Source: JANTGF01 sp033791445
GTDB lineage: Bacteria; Bacteroidota; Bacteroidia; Bacteroidales; VadinHA17
Direction of reading: 5' to 3'
Assembly (NCBI GenBank): GCA_033791445.1
Contig: JASJGS010000010.1
Coordinates: 1 to 20,443 of the forward strand
DNA length: 20,443 nt
Shown here: one piece after another, positions 7,333 to 14,262 of the stretch
Layout of the letters: every line of letters begins with the position of its first letter
Numbering within the stretch: the first letter of the stretch is position 1
Program-made: the position numbers and the translations under genes
The notes under the pieces: generated by a model
What the model saw: the letters and a program-made list of their open reading frames with translations, nothing else
Told to the model about the DNA's origin: nothing
Databases searched by the model: none

Positions 7333-8763
7333 TTATTTTATTTCGAAAACGTAGGCATATTTGCCTTTAAATGTACCTGGAGAAACAAGAGGTGGAGTAA
7401 TAAATACTTTTCCATTTTCCTGCTTCCATGAAACCTCTTTTTCGTATCCATAAAGGTTTATTCTATTTACAGGATCAGATATTCCATTTATAATAATTTC
7501 ATTATCTGGCCAATGGGTATAAATGGCAAATATCTTATCCTTTTTCTCCGTGAAAAATACAATCTGTTTCTGATTTTTAGTCGATAAATTCTTTGTTGAT
7601 TCTGTCCAGGGGCGGGTTCTATAAATGGCTTCCCCATTAAGTTCCAACCATCCACCGATATCCTTTAATCTTTCCTGCATTATAACAGGACTTCGTCCGT
7701 CTGCTGTAGGGCCCACATTTAACAGAAGGTTTCCTCCGCGGCTTACTATTTCAACCAATTCATGAATGAGTTGTTCAGAACTGTTGTAAATATCAATATT
7801 CTCAGCCCGGTTGTAGCCATAAGAAACTCCCATCCCTCTACTTTCTTCCCAGGCATGATTCTTATCCATACCTTCGGCATCTTCATACTCGCTTGAAAAA
7901 TAGTCTCCGTGTTTTCCAGGCATGTCTTTCCCAAATCGGTCATTTACAACCACTTCATTAGCATTAGGACCATCGTTGTATAACCAGGCTAAAAAATCAA
8001 TTGTTTTCCATTCTTTACTGGTCTTATCCCATTCTCCAGCATCCGAAAAAATAACGGAAGGTTCATATTTTATAACCAAATCTTTCAGTTGGGGAATCAT
8101 ATGTTTATCAATATAATCTTCAGGAGGAATAGAATACTTTTGAACAAGTTTATCAGGAATATAATAACCTGATTTAGTTCGGTGAGTCTTATTGGTTTCC
8201 CATTCAATAATGGAATAATACAAACCCATTTTTAGTCCTTTTTCACGAACAGCCGTTGTTAATTCGCCCACCAGGTCTCTTTTAGGCCCAATATCAACAC
8301 TATTCCAGTCTTTTTTATATGGACTGTCTGTTGGCCAAAGACAATAGCCATCGTGGTGCTTGGTTGTTAATACCACATATTTGGCCCCGGAATCTTCAAA
8401 CAGTTCAGCCCAATAATCAGGATCCCATAGTTCTGCCTTAAATAATGGAGCAAAATCACGGTATTCAAAATCTTTGCCATAGTTTTTGTTGTGAAACTCT
8501 TTGCCACCGTTAATGGTATCAAACATAACCCGTGCATAATACCACTCAGCGTAGGAGGCATATTTTCCCGGAACTACTTTCCTCCAGGCCGGAACAGAGT
8601 ATACACCCCAGTGGATGAAAATTCCAAATTTAGCATCCAGAAACCATTCTGGTACTGGCCTGGAATCGAGAGAGCTCCAGTCAGGTTTATATTTTTTCGT
8701 TTGAGAATGGCCTGAAAAAGCGAGAGCAAGGATAATAAGGATAATGGAGCTATTTTTTATCAT
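7333..8763 (-). CDS. GH29 alpha-L-fucosidase, exported
   Basis: A 476-residue glycoside hydrolase with a signal peptide ending near AFSGHSQ. I chose the ATG at 8763 because it gives MIKNSS followed by a hydrophobic core, a normal signal peptide; an upstream ATG at 8826 would place 21 extra residues before it. GH29 landmarks in order are WFLDAKFGIFIHWGVYSVPAW, KYVVLTTKHHDGYCLWP, LKMGLYYSIIEW and PSVIFSDAGEWD, whose Asp (241 in this numbering) is the expected nucleophile. Near the catalytic domain's end is SRGGNLLLNVGPTADG, also typical. The C-terminal part, about 395-476, is a small beta domain. The enzyme removes alpha-linked L-fucose from glycans, probably in the periplasm. It is followed at 26 nt by a zinc dehydrogenase. 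No SusC/SusD pair or sulfatase adjoins, so this is not a full polysaccharide-utilisation locus. Confidence 0.93.
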   Translation of the reverse strand: MIKNSSIILIILALAFSGHSQTKKYKPDWSSLDSRPVPEWFLDAKFGIFIHWGVYSVPAWRKVVPGKYASYAEWYYARVMFDTINGGKEFHNKNYGKDFEYRDFAPLFKAELWDPDYWAELFEDSGAKYVVLTTKHHDGYCLWPTDSPYKKDWNSVDIGPKRDLVGELTTAVREKGLKMGLYYSIIEWETNKTHRTKSGYYIPDKLVQKYSIPPEDYIDKHMIPQLKDLVIKYEPSVIFSDAGEWDKTSKEWKTIDFLAWLYNDGPNANEVVVNDRFGKDMPGKHGDYFSSEYEDAEGMDKNHAWEESRGMGVSYGYNRAENIDIYNSSEQLIHELVEIVSRGGNLLLNVGPTADGRSPVIMQERLKDIGGWLELNGEAIYRTRPWTESTKNLSTKNQKQIVFFTEKKDKIFAIYTHWPDNEIIINGISDPVNRINLYGYEKEVSWKQENGKVFITPPLVSPGTFKGKYAYVFEIK

Positions 8764-9013
8764 GAAGAAGTTTTTTTGACAAAAAAAGGAATTATTTAAG
8801 GCATTGAAGTTAGCAAAAATGAACAAAACATATAGGGATTGGGATCAAATTAAAATAAGAAAAACCTGGGTAGTAGAATACACAAATCTGTGGTAAAAAA
8901 ACTAAATAAATTTGACTAATAATAATAATCTATCTTAGCTGGAAATTTATTAGCCCATGAATAACAGTGAGTTGATGAGGTAATTTTCTTTTTTTTATTC
9001 AAATTAAAATTTC
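8764..9013. other. Divergent intergenic region between fucosidase and DUF177 genes
   Basis: This 250-bp AT-rich stretch holds no convincing gene. It must carry the fucosidase promoter on the minus strand, but I find only near matches to TAnnTTTG, each with one mismatch (for example TTAATTTG near 8848). A short inverted repeat CACA-AATC-TGTG lies at 8881-8892, and TAAT trinucleotide repeats at about 8917-8930. Confidence 0.3.
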
Positions 9014-9021
9014 TACTTTTG
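9014..9021 (+). promoter_or_regulatory. Bacteroidota -7 element for the DUF177-rpmF-plsX-fabH operon
   Basis: TACTTTTG, followed by C, exactly matches TAnnTTTG. It lies 32 bp upstream of the ATG at 9046 and directly overlaps a TTG at 9019 that would otherwise be a possible start, which shows that TTG is not used. No TTG lies at the -33 spacing. Confidence 0.5.
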
Positions 9022-9045
9022 CACGGCATTTTTGGGTACTTGGAT

Positions 9046-9567
9046 ATGTTGAAGAAATATAACATTCCTTTTCTTGGATTAAAAGAGGGGGAACATGAGT
9101 TTGAATTTCATGTAGACAGGGAGTTCTTTGAGAGTTTTGAGACATCAGAAATTAGTGAAGCAGATGTGAAAATTGCAGTGCTGCTTGAAAAAAGCCTTTG
9201 GCTTATGGTTCTTAATTTTACCATAGTCGGCAAGCTTGCTGCGAGGTGTGACAGATGTCTAGATGATTTTAGCTTAGCCGTTGACTTTGAGGGAAAATTA
9301 TTCGTAAAATTTGGAGAGGGGAATGATGAAGTTGCTGATGATGTAATTTTTCTAAATGAAAAGGAGCATACAATTAACATTGGGCAATACATTTTTGAGT
9401 CGATTCATCTCTGTCTTCCCTATGCGCGTATTCATCCGGACGATGAAAACGGAGATAGTACCTGTAACCTGAAGATGCTTGAGAAACTAGAAGAACTATC
9501 AATACAAAACAACCATCAGGAAAATCATGATTCCAGATGGGATCAATTGAAGAAAATTAATAAATAA
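9046..9567 (+). CDS. DUF177/YceD family protein (23S rRNA accumulation)
   Basis: A 173-residue protein starting MLKKYNIPFLGLKEG. I chose the ATG at 9046, since the frame's earlier TTG at 9019 sits inside the promoter. The core motif RCDRCLDDF has Cys68 and Cys71, and a second Cys-bearing segment (CLPYARIHPDDE, then STCN) lies further on, as in the family. YceD is needed for normal 23S rRNA levels in E. coli and plants, and the gene is almost always next to rpmF, as here (21-nt gap). It probably acts in the cytoplasm on early 50S assembly. The sequence is fairly short and divergent, so the mechanism is by family inference. Transcription likely continues into rpmF, plsX and fabH. Confidence 0.85.
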   Translation: MLKKYNIPFLGLKEGEHEFEFHVDREFFESFETSEISEADVKIAVLLEKSLWLMVLNFTIVGKLAARCDRCLDDFSLAVDFEGKLFVKFGEGNDEVADDVIFLNEKEHTINIGQYIFESIHLCLPYARIHPDDENGDSTCNLKMLEKLEELSIQNNHQENHDSRWDQLKKINK

Positions 9568-9588
9568 TTAGAACTTAAATTAAATATT

Positions 9589-9774
9589 ATGGCACATCCG
9601 AAAAGAAAAATCTCTAAACAGAGAAGAGACAAACGGAGAACTCATTATAAAGCCACCATGCCTACAGTCGCTACTTGCTCAAATTGTGGAGCAAGTGTGC
9701 AGTACCACCGAGTATGTCCAGAATGTGGATATTACAGAGGGAAATTAGCAATTGAGAAGGAAGTTGCTTCCTAG
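9589..9774 (+). CDS. rpmF: 50S ribosomal protein L32
   Basis: A 61-residue basic protein with the L32 start MAHPKRKISKQRRDKRRTHYK. A zinc ribbon is formed by Cys30, Cys33, Cys43 and Cys46 (CSNC and CPEC). All four cysteines are kept, so this is the zinc-binding paralogue rather than a Cys-less one expressed under zinc limitation. It sits in the conserved DUF177-rpmF-plsX order, with 21 nt to plsX. Confidence 0.97.
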   Translation: MAHPKRKISKQRRDKRRTHYKATMPTVATCSNCGASVQYHRVCPECGYYRGKLAIEKEVAS

Positions 9775-9795
9775 AATTTTTTATTATAGCTAGTC

Positions 9796-10737
9796 ATGAG
9801 ATTAGGATTGGATGTAATGGGTGGCGATTTTGCCCCCGAAGCAACAATTTTGGGAGCAATTCAAGCGAATAAAGAATTGCAGCCAGAAGTTGAATTGCTG
9901 TTGATAGGCAATGAGGAAACAATTAATGAGATTCTTGTCAGGGAAGATGCTGATTTATCCCAGTTTACCATTGTAAATGCTCCTGAAGTAATTGAAATGG
10001 GAGATCATCCCGCCAAAGCATTCTCTAAAAAACCCAATTCCAGCATATCAGTTGGTTTTGGATTGCTTAAAGGAGGTAAGATAGATGGCTTTGCCAGCGC
10101 TGGAAATACAGGGGCTATGCTTGTTGGTGTTCATTATGCGATCAAAACCATACCTGGTATAATTCGACCTGCTATTGCTACCTTTATTCCTACAGAAAGT
10201 GATATACCAACTTTGATACTTGATGTTGGTTTAAATCCCGATAGCAAACCGGATGTATTATATCAATATGGAATATTAGGATCGGTATATGCCAAAGGAG
10301 TTTGGGATATTGAGAATCCTAGAATAGCTCTTCTAAACATTGGTTCAGAAGAATCAAAAGGAAATCTGGTTGTTCGTTCAGCATATGAAATGATGTTGGG
10401 CTCGGAACATTTCAATTTCGTTGGTAATATCGAAGGAAACGATTTGTTTAGTAATGATAAAGCTGATGTAATTGTTTGTGATGGTTTCGTCGGCAATGTT
10501 GTGCTTAAAGAAGGAGAGGCATTTTATAAGCTTCTTCGAAAAAGAAAGGTCAAAGATGAATTTTTTGAACGATTTAACTTTGAGAACTTCGGAGGAAGCC
10601 CAATTCTGGGTGCTACATCAGTAGTAGTAATTGGTCATGGAATATCCAATGCAAAAGCCATTAAAAATATGATCTTGCATACCCGGGATATGATTGAGGC
10701 AGGCTTGGCAGAAAAAATAACATTAGCTTTAAAATAG
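9796..10737 (+). CDS. plsX: Phosphate acyltransferase PlsX
   Basis: A 313-residue cytoplasmic, membrane-associated enzyme that makes acyl-phosphate from acyl-ACP and phosphate, the acyl donor used by PlsY to start phospholipid synthesis. Family landmarks are the start RLGLDVMGGDFAPEA, MGDHPAKAFSKKPNSS at about 72-87, FASAGNTGAML near 98-108 and IVCDGFVGNVVLKEGE near 225-240. The length is close to the usual 320-345. The stop codon (TAG, 10735-10737) directly abuts the ATG of fabH, which points to translational coupling. Confidence 0.97.
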   Translation: MRLGLDVMGGDFAPEATILGAIQANKELQPEVELLLIGNEETINEILVREDADLSQFTIVNAPEVIEMGDHPAKAFSKKPNSSISVGFGLLKGGKIDGFASAGNTGAMLVGVHYAIKTIPGIIRPAIATFIPTESDIPTLILDVGLNPDSKPDVLYQYGILGSVYAKGVWDIENPRIALLNIGSEESKGNLVVRSAYEMMLGSEHFNFVGNIEGNDLFSNDKADVIVCDGFVGNVVLKEGEAFYKLLRKRKVKDEFFERFNFENFGGSPILGATSVVVIGHGISNAKAIKNMILHTRDMIEAGLAEKITLALK

Positions 10738-11739
10738 ATGGACAAAATAAATGTTGCCATTACAGGTATAGATGCCTGGGTTCCTGAATATCGGCTTACC
10801 AATGATGAATTGGCTACCATGGTCGATACTTCAGACGAGTGGATAATGCAACGAATTGGTATTAGAGAGAGGCGGATTTTGAAAGGGAAGAATATGGGTA
10901 CATCCTATATGGGTGCTAAAGCTGTAGAGGGATTGCTTAAAAAAACCGGTACTTCTCCCGATGAAGTTGACCTGATCATAAGTACAGGTGTTACTCCCGA
11001 TATGTTTTTCCCTGCAAATTCAAATATTATTTCTGACCTGGTTGGGATTAAGAATGCTTTCGGATTCGATATTAATGCAGCCTGCTCTGGGTTTGTATAT
11101 ACCTTACAAACTGCTGCTATGTTTGTTGAATCTGGCAGATATAAAAAAGTTATAGTGGTAGGTACAGATAAAATGTCTGCCATTACAGATTATACTGATC
11201 GAACCACCTGCCCTCTTTTTGGTGATGCCGCTGCCGCAGTACTTCTTGAGCCAACATCTGAGGATGTGGGTATAATCGACCATATTTTTGGGGTGGATGG
11301 CTCTGGCCGTCACTATCTTCATATGAAAGCTGGTGGATCAGCAAAACCAGCATCTTATGATACTATTGATGCCAGGGAGCATTACATTTACCAGGAAGGC
11401 CAGGCTGTATTTAAGTTTGCCGTTACAAAAATGGCCGATGTTTCTGTGGAGATGATGAAAAAACACAATCTTACAGCCGATGACCTCGCCTACCTTGTTC
11501 CCCATCAGGCCAATATGAGAATTATTGAAGCTACTGCCAGGCGTATGGGTCTGGAGAAGGAAAAGGTTATGATTAATATAGAGCGTTATGGCAATACAAC
11601 CACTGCTACAATTCCTTTGTGTTTGTGGGAATGGGAAGATAAATTAAAGAAGGGAGATAATGTAATTCTGGCAGCATTTGGTGGAGGTTTTACATGGGGA
11701 TCAATGTATCTAAAATGGGCTTACGACACGAAATCTTAG
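10738..11739 (+). CDS. fabH: 3-oxoacyl-ACP synthase III (KAS III)
   Basis: A 333-residue thiolase-fold condensing enzyme that starts fatty-acid synthesis by joining acetyl-CoA (or another short acyl-CoA) to malonyl-ACP. The catalytic triad is intact: Cys116 in NAACSGF, His256 in VPHQANMR and Asn286 in RYGNTTTA. The C-terminal AAFGGGFTWGS is also standard. The ATG follows the plsX stop with no gap. Known FabH enzymes of Bacteroidota may accept branched acyl-CoA primers, but residues here do not settle primer choice. The 137-bp gap that follows separates it from the bactofilin-ATP synthase block. Confidence 0.97.
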   Translation: MDKINVAITGIDAWVPEYRLTNDELATMVDTSDEWIMQRIGIRERRILKGKNMGTSYMGAKAVEGLLKKTGTSPDEVDLIISTGVTPDMFFPANSNIISDLVGIKNAFGFDINAACSGFVYTLQTAAMFVESGRYKKVIVVGTDKMSAITDYTDRTTCPLFGDAAAAVLLEPTSEDVGIIDHIFGVDGSGRHYLHMKAGGSAKPASYDTIDAREHYIYQEGQAVFKFAVTKMADVSVEMMKKHNLTADDLAYLVPHQANMRIIEATARRMGLEKEKVMINIERYGNTTTATIPLCLWEWEDKLKKGDNVILAAFGGGFTWGSMYLKWAYDTKS

Positions 11740-11876
11740 ATAACGATTAAAGATAAATATCTGGATTTTTAGAACAGAATTAAATTTTTTGCTAATTTGG
11801 CAACAAAGATTTTAAAATCACGTATATTACTTTATCCTCTAGGTAAGTATGTAATCATAAATTCAACAAATTAGTT
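11740..11876. other. Intergenic region ahead of the bactofilin-ATP synthase operon
   Basis: A 137-bp AT-rich gap expected to carry the promoter of the downstream operon. I find no exact TAnnTTTG; TAATTTG at about 11793 has one base too few between the halves. A 12-bp palindrome GATTTTAAAATC lies at 11808-11819, and a TTGC...GCAA inverted repeat just before it (about 11789-11803). No clear terminator for fabH is seen. Confidence 0.3.
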
Positions 11877-12305
11877 ATGGCAAAAAATAGTGAATTCACA
11901 AGCAACGTTATTAACCTGATTGGCTCCGGAACAGAGATCAAAGGAAATGTTAAATCAAGCGGAGACATTAGAATTGATGGCGTTCTCAATGGTAACCTGA
12001 ATACAAAGGGGAAATTGGTGATTGGTGAATCCGGAAAAGTAAAGGGTGAAGTTTTTTGCAGAAGTTCGGATATTGAGGGAACGATTGAAGGGAAGGTTAA
12101 TGTGGCAGAACTGCTGACATTAAAAACTTCTGCACGAGTGAATGGTGATATCAAAACGGGAAGACTTGCTATTGAACCCGGTTCTGCGTTTACTGGTAAT
12201 TGCATTATGACAGATGGTAAAGATGGTAAAGATGGACAAGGATCAGGAAAATCATTTAAAGAAATCACCGAAGAAAAAAGTTCTCCAGAATCAGCAGTTA
12301 AGTAG
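11877..12305 (+). CDS. Bactofilin (polymer-forming cytoskeletal protein)
   Basis: A 142-residue protein with the bactofilin beta-helix at about residues 14-112: SGTEIKGNVKSSGDIRIDGVLNGNL, KLVIGESGKVKGEVF, SSDIEGTIEGKV, TLKTSARVNGDIKTGRLAIEPGSAFTGN. The regular spacing of glycine turns and short valine/isoleucine strands is the fold's signature. The polymer is non-polar and needs no nucleotide; members often tether to the membrane and organise cell-wall enzymes or organelles. The tail (about 113-142) is charged and low-complexity and contains DGKDGKDGQ, encoded by a 9-bp tandem repeat. That tail overlaps the start of atpZ by 74-92 nt in another frame. It heads the ATP synthase operon; whether this has functional meaning is unknown. 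Confidence 0.92.
   Translation: MAKNSEFTSNVINLIGSGTEIKGNVKSSGDIRIDGVLNGNLNTKGKLVIGESGKVKGEVFCRSSDIEGTIEGKVNVAELLTLKTSARVNGDIKTGRLAIEPGSAFTGNCIMTDGKDGKDGQGSGKSFKEITEEKSSPESAVK
12213..12239 (+). repeat. 9-bp tandem repeat (three copies) spanning bactofilin tail and atpZ start
   Basis: GATGGTAAA twice, then GATGGACAA. In the bactofilin frame it reads DGK-DGK-DGQ. One base later it reads MVK-MVK-MDK, so each copy supplies one ATG for atpZ (12214, 12223, 12232). As 9 is a multiple of 3, copy number could change without breaking either frame. Confidence 0.85.
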
Positions 12306-12486
12306 TTATACCCGGTATTCCGGAATGGTTTTTCAGATGGGGGTAATCATCTTTGCTGGAGTATTTGGCGGGATGAAACTAGATGAAAAAATAAAATGGG
12401 AATTTCCCCTTTTCACCCTCATTCTTTCATTATTTAGTGTAGTAGCAGCATTGTATGTTGTTTTAAAAGATTTTCTTAAAAAGTAA
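12232..12486 (+). CDS. atpZ: AtpZ/AtpI-type F0F1 ATP synthase accessory protein
   Basis: A small membrane protein of 84 residues from the ATG at 12232; two more in-frame ATGs lie at 12214 and 12223. I favour 12232 because MDKDQENHLKKSPKKK is the least repeat-like start. There is no start codon between it and the Met in the first membrane helix, so a long overlap with the bactofilin gene cannot be avoided. The family core is SYTRYSGMVFQMGVIIFAGVFGG, then MKLDEK, then a second helix LFTLILSLFSVVAALYVVLK. This fits the AtpZ-type proteins encoded just before atpI/atpB, implicated in magnesium or calcium transport or in c-ring assembly. Its stop overlaps the next gene's ATG by one base (TAATG). 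Confidence 0.8.
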   Translation: MDKDQENHLKKSPKKKVLQNQQLSSYTRYSGMVFQMGVIIFAGVFGGMKLDEKIKWEFPLFTLILSLFSVVAALYVVLKDFLKK

Positions 12487-12872
12487 TGAGAACTTCCATA
12501 CAATTAAAATATGCTACATATCTTACTGCACTTACCCTTTCTTTTTTAATTCTTGGACTAGTTTTTATCCCTGGAAAAATCTCCGGGATAAGCCGAAACC
12601 AGTTTTTACTTACCATAGCATTATATTTCCTGGTAAATCAGGTTGTTTTGTATCTTTTCTTCAAAGGGAGAAGCAAAGCTCCGAATAAATCTATCCTATA
12701 TACTTTTGCAGCAGTCTCTGCTAAGTTTCTGTGTTATTTGCTATTTATTGTGATCTATTATTTGGTTACAAAAAATCTTTCGACTAGCTACTTAATTGTA
12801 TTTTTTATTCTATATTTAGCCTTCACAATATTTACGGTACTTGTTATAGTTAAGGTGCTAAAATCAAGTTAG
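12486..12872 (+). CDS. AtpI-like four-helix membrane protein
   Basis: A 128-residue very hydrophobic protein with four predicted membrane helices, at about 12-30, 40-60, 68-95 and 102-125. The position between atpZ and atpB, and the size and topology, match the ATP synthase protein I (AtpI) group, which helps assemble the c-ring and is not essential. Sequence similarity to characterised AtpI is too weak to be certain, so the call rests mostly on context. Its ATG overlaps the atpZ stop (TAATG), and its stop lies 9 nt before the earliest possible start of atpB. Confidence 0.65.
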   Translation: MRTSIQLKYATYLTALTLSFLILGLVFIPGKISGISRNQFLLTIALYFLVNQVVLYLFFKGRSKAPNKSILYTFAAVSAKFLCYLLFIVIYYLVTKNLSTSYLIVFFILYLAFTIFTVLVIVKVLKSS

Positions 12873-12881
12873 TTATAATTT

Positions 12882-13937
12882 TTGCAAGGTTTGAAAAAAG
12901 TAGGATTAAAGTTAGTTTTAAGTCTTTTTTTATCTATTTCCTTTATTGGTTTATTCGCTTCAGAAGAAAAGCATGAAGAATCTTCTGAAAATGAATTTAA
13001 TGCCAGTGAATTTATTCTTGGTCATATTGCTGACTCACATGAATTTCATATTGCAACCCTAAAGAATGGGCATCATATTTCGTTCCCCTTGCCTGTTATT
13101 TTATTTAGCAAAACCTCTGGCTTTAATTTCTTCATGTCGTCGAAATTATCACATGGGCATGAATATAAAGGATTTAGTCTGGATGAAGAGGGAGATCATA
13201 AAGGAAAAATTGTCGAGCACCAGGATAACGGTGAGATTACCCTTCCATTTGATTTTTCGATCACCAAGAATGTATTTTCCATGTTACTTTCAGCCGTCAT
13301 TATCTTATGGTTGTTTATTGCATTGGGAAATTCTTATCGCAAATCAGGTATCTCAGAACCTAAAGGAATCCAGGGATTTTTAGAACCTCTTATTCTTTTT
13401 GTTCGCGATGATATTGCTATCGTCACGATTGGAAAAGATAAGTATGAAAAATTCATGCCCTATTTACTTACAGCATTCTTCTTTATATGGATAAACAACC
13501 TGATTGGAATTATTCCCATCTTCCCATTTGGATCAAATGTTACCGGAAATATTGCAGTTACGCTAGTCCTGGCTGTATTTACTTTTGTCATCACACAGCT
13601 TAATGCAAAAAAGACCTATTGGAAACATATTATAGCAATGCCAGGTGTTCCTTGGTGGCTTTACCCGGTTATGATACCTGTAGAAATTATTGGAATTTTT
13701 TCTAAGCCATTTGCTCTTATGATCCGACTCTTTGCCAATATTTCTGCCGGGCATATTATTATTTTAACCCTGATATCTCTGATATTTATATTTAAAACAA
13801 TTCTCATTGCACCGGCATCTATAATATTTGTTCTCTTTATGGATGTGATCGAATTGTTGGTAGCCGTTTTGCAGGCCTATGTCTTTACACTTTTGTCTGC
13901 CTTATTTATAGGATTGGCTGTTCAGGAGGAGCATTAG
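12882..13937 (+). CDS. atpB: F0F1 ATP synthase subunit a, with long exported N-terminal extension
   Basis: 351 residues against about 270 in E. coli. The conserved membrane part covers about 130-350. It holds the proton-channel Arg282 in ALMIRLFANISAGH and the helical hairpin PASIIFVLFMDVIELLVAVLQAYVFTLL. The extra first ~125 residues begin with a signal peptide (core LVLSLFLSISFIGLFA) followed by a His- and acid-rich stretch up to ITLPFDF, which must face the periplasm. The start is non-ATG: the only candidates after the in-frame stop are TTG at 12882 and TTG at 12891. The second gives the more usual MKKVGLK, and I list the longer form. Such extensions occur in other Bacteroidota a-subunits, but their role is unclear. 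Confidence 0.93.
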   Translation: MQGLKKVGLKLVLSLFLSISFIGLFASEEKHEESSENEFNASEFILGHIADSHEFHIATLKNGHHISFPLPVILFSKTSGFNFFMSSKLSHGHEYKGFSLDEEGDHKGKIVEHQDNGEITLPFDFSITKNVFSMLLSAVIILWLFIALGNSYRKSGISEPKGIQGFLEPLILFVRDDIAIVTIGKDKYEKFMPYLLTAFFFIWINNLIGIIPIFPFGSNVTGNIAVTLVLAVFTFVITQLNAKKTYWKHIIAMPGVPWWLYPVMIPVEIIGIFSKPFALMIRLFANISAGHIIILTLISLIFIFKTILIAPASIIFVLFMDVIELLVAVLQAYVFTLLSALFIGLAVQEEH

Positions 13938-13997
13938 AATTAGCAACATAGTTTATTTATTTACACTAATATATTGTTTAATTAAAATTACATTGTT
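13938..13997 (+). promoter_or_regulatory. Very AU-rich leader before atpE
   Basis: The 60 nt between atpB and atpE contain only 9 G or C (15%). An unstructured A/U-rich leader of this kind aids translation start in Bacteroidota, which rarely use Shine-Dalgarno pairing. In E. coli an A/U-rich region also enhances atpE translation. This fits the need for many c subunits per enzyme, but no defined motif is seen. Confidence 0.35.
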
Positions 13998-14201
13998 ATG
14001 ACAGGAACATTTGCAGCAGTTGGAGCAGGCCTTGCAGTAATCGGCGCTGGTTTGGGTATAGGAAGAATCGGTGGTCAGGCTATGGATGCCATTGCCAGAC
14101 AACCTGAAGCTTTTTCAATGATTCAGACAGCTATGATTATTTCAGCAGCTCTTATTGAAGGCGTGGCATTATTTGCCGTTGTTGTTGCATTAATTGCTTA
14201 A
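13998..14201 (+). CDS. atpE: F0F1 ATP synthase subunit c
   Basis: A 67-residue two-helix proteolipid. Helix 1 carries the glycine-rich packing motif GAGLAVIGAGLGIGRIGG, the polar loop is Arg34-Gln35-Pro36, and Glu54 in ALIEGVALF is the ion-carrying carboxylate. The residues after Glu54 are Gly-Val rather than the Ser/Thr pattern of sodium-binding rings, so proton coupling is predicted. Between this gene and atpF lies a strong hairpin with a T-tract. Upstream is a 60-nt leader with 15% GC. Both would favour extra synthesis of this subunit. Confidence 0.97.
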   Translation: MTGTFAAVGAGLAVIGAGLGIGRIGGQAMDAIARQPEAFSMIQTAMIISAALIEGVALFAVVVALIA

Positions 14202-14202
14202 G

Positions 14203-14241
14203 AACCGAGTGCCGCAACGGTTGGTTGCGGCGCGGTTTTTT
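14203..14241 (+). terminator. Intrinsic terminator-like hairpin between atpE and atpF
   Basis: A perfect 8-bp GC-rich stem pairs GCCGCAAC (14211-14218) with GTTGCGGC (14224-14231) around a 5-nt loop. A second helix AACCG/CGGTT (14203-14207 with 14233-14237) lies outside an internal loop, and a run of six T begins at 14236. It starts 1 nt after the atpE stop. By structure it is the strongest terminator in the window, yet atpFHAG continue downstream with no obvious new promoter, so it is probably a partial terminator or a 3' stabiliser of the upstream mRNA. Confidence 0.8.
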
Positions 14242-14262
14242 AATTTTTAAAATTTAAATACT

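Noticed and set aside
8764..8826. Upstream ATG for the fucosidase giving 21 extra residues
   Set aside because: The extra residues would precede and mask a normal signal peptide that starts at the ATG at 8763.
8881..8892. CACA-AATC-TGTG inverted repeat as an operator for the fucosidase
   Set aside because: Only four bases per arm in an AT-rich region; below what chance would give.
9019..9045. Earlier TTG start for the DUF177 gene, adding nine residues
   Set aside because: The TTG falls within the exact -7 promoter element at 9014-9021, so it would lie upstream of the transcript. The ATG at 9046 gives a normal family start.
10905..11322. Open frames on the minus strand across fabH and across other housekeeping genes
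   Set aside because: They lie opposite strongly conserved genes, have no family motifs or start signals, and are expected by chance in long coding regions.
11855..12268. 137-codon minus-strand frame opposite bactofilin
   Set aside because: It is the antisense of the repetitive beta-helix codons; its Pro/Ser/Leu-rich text has no signal or motif.
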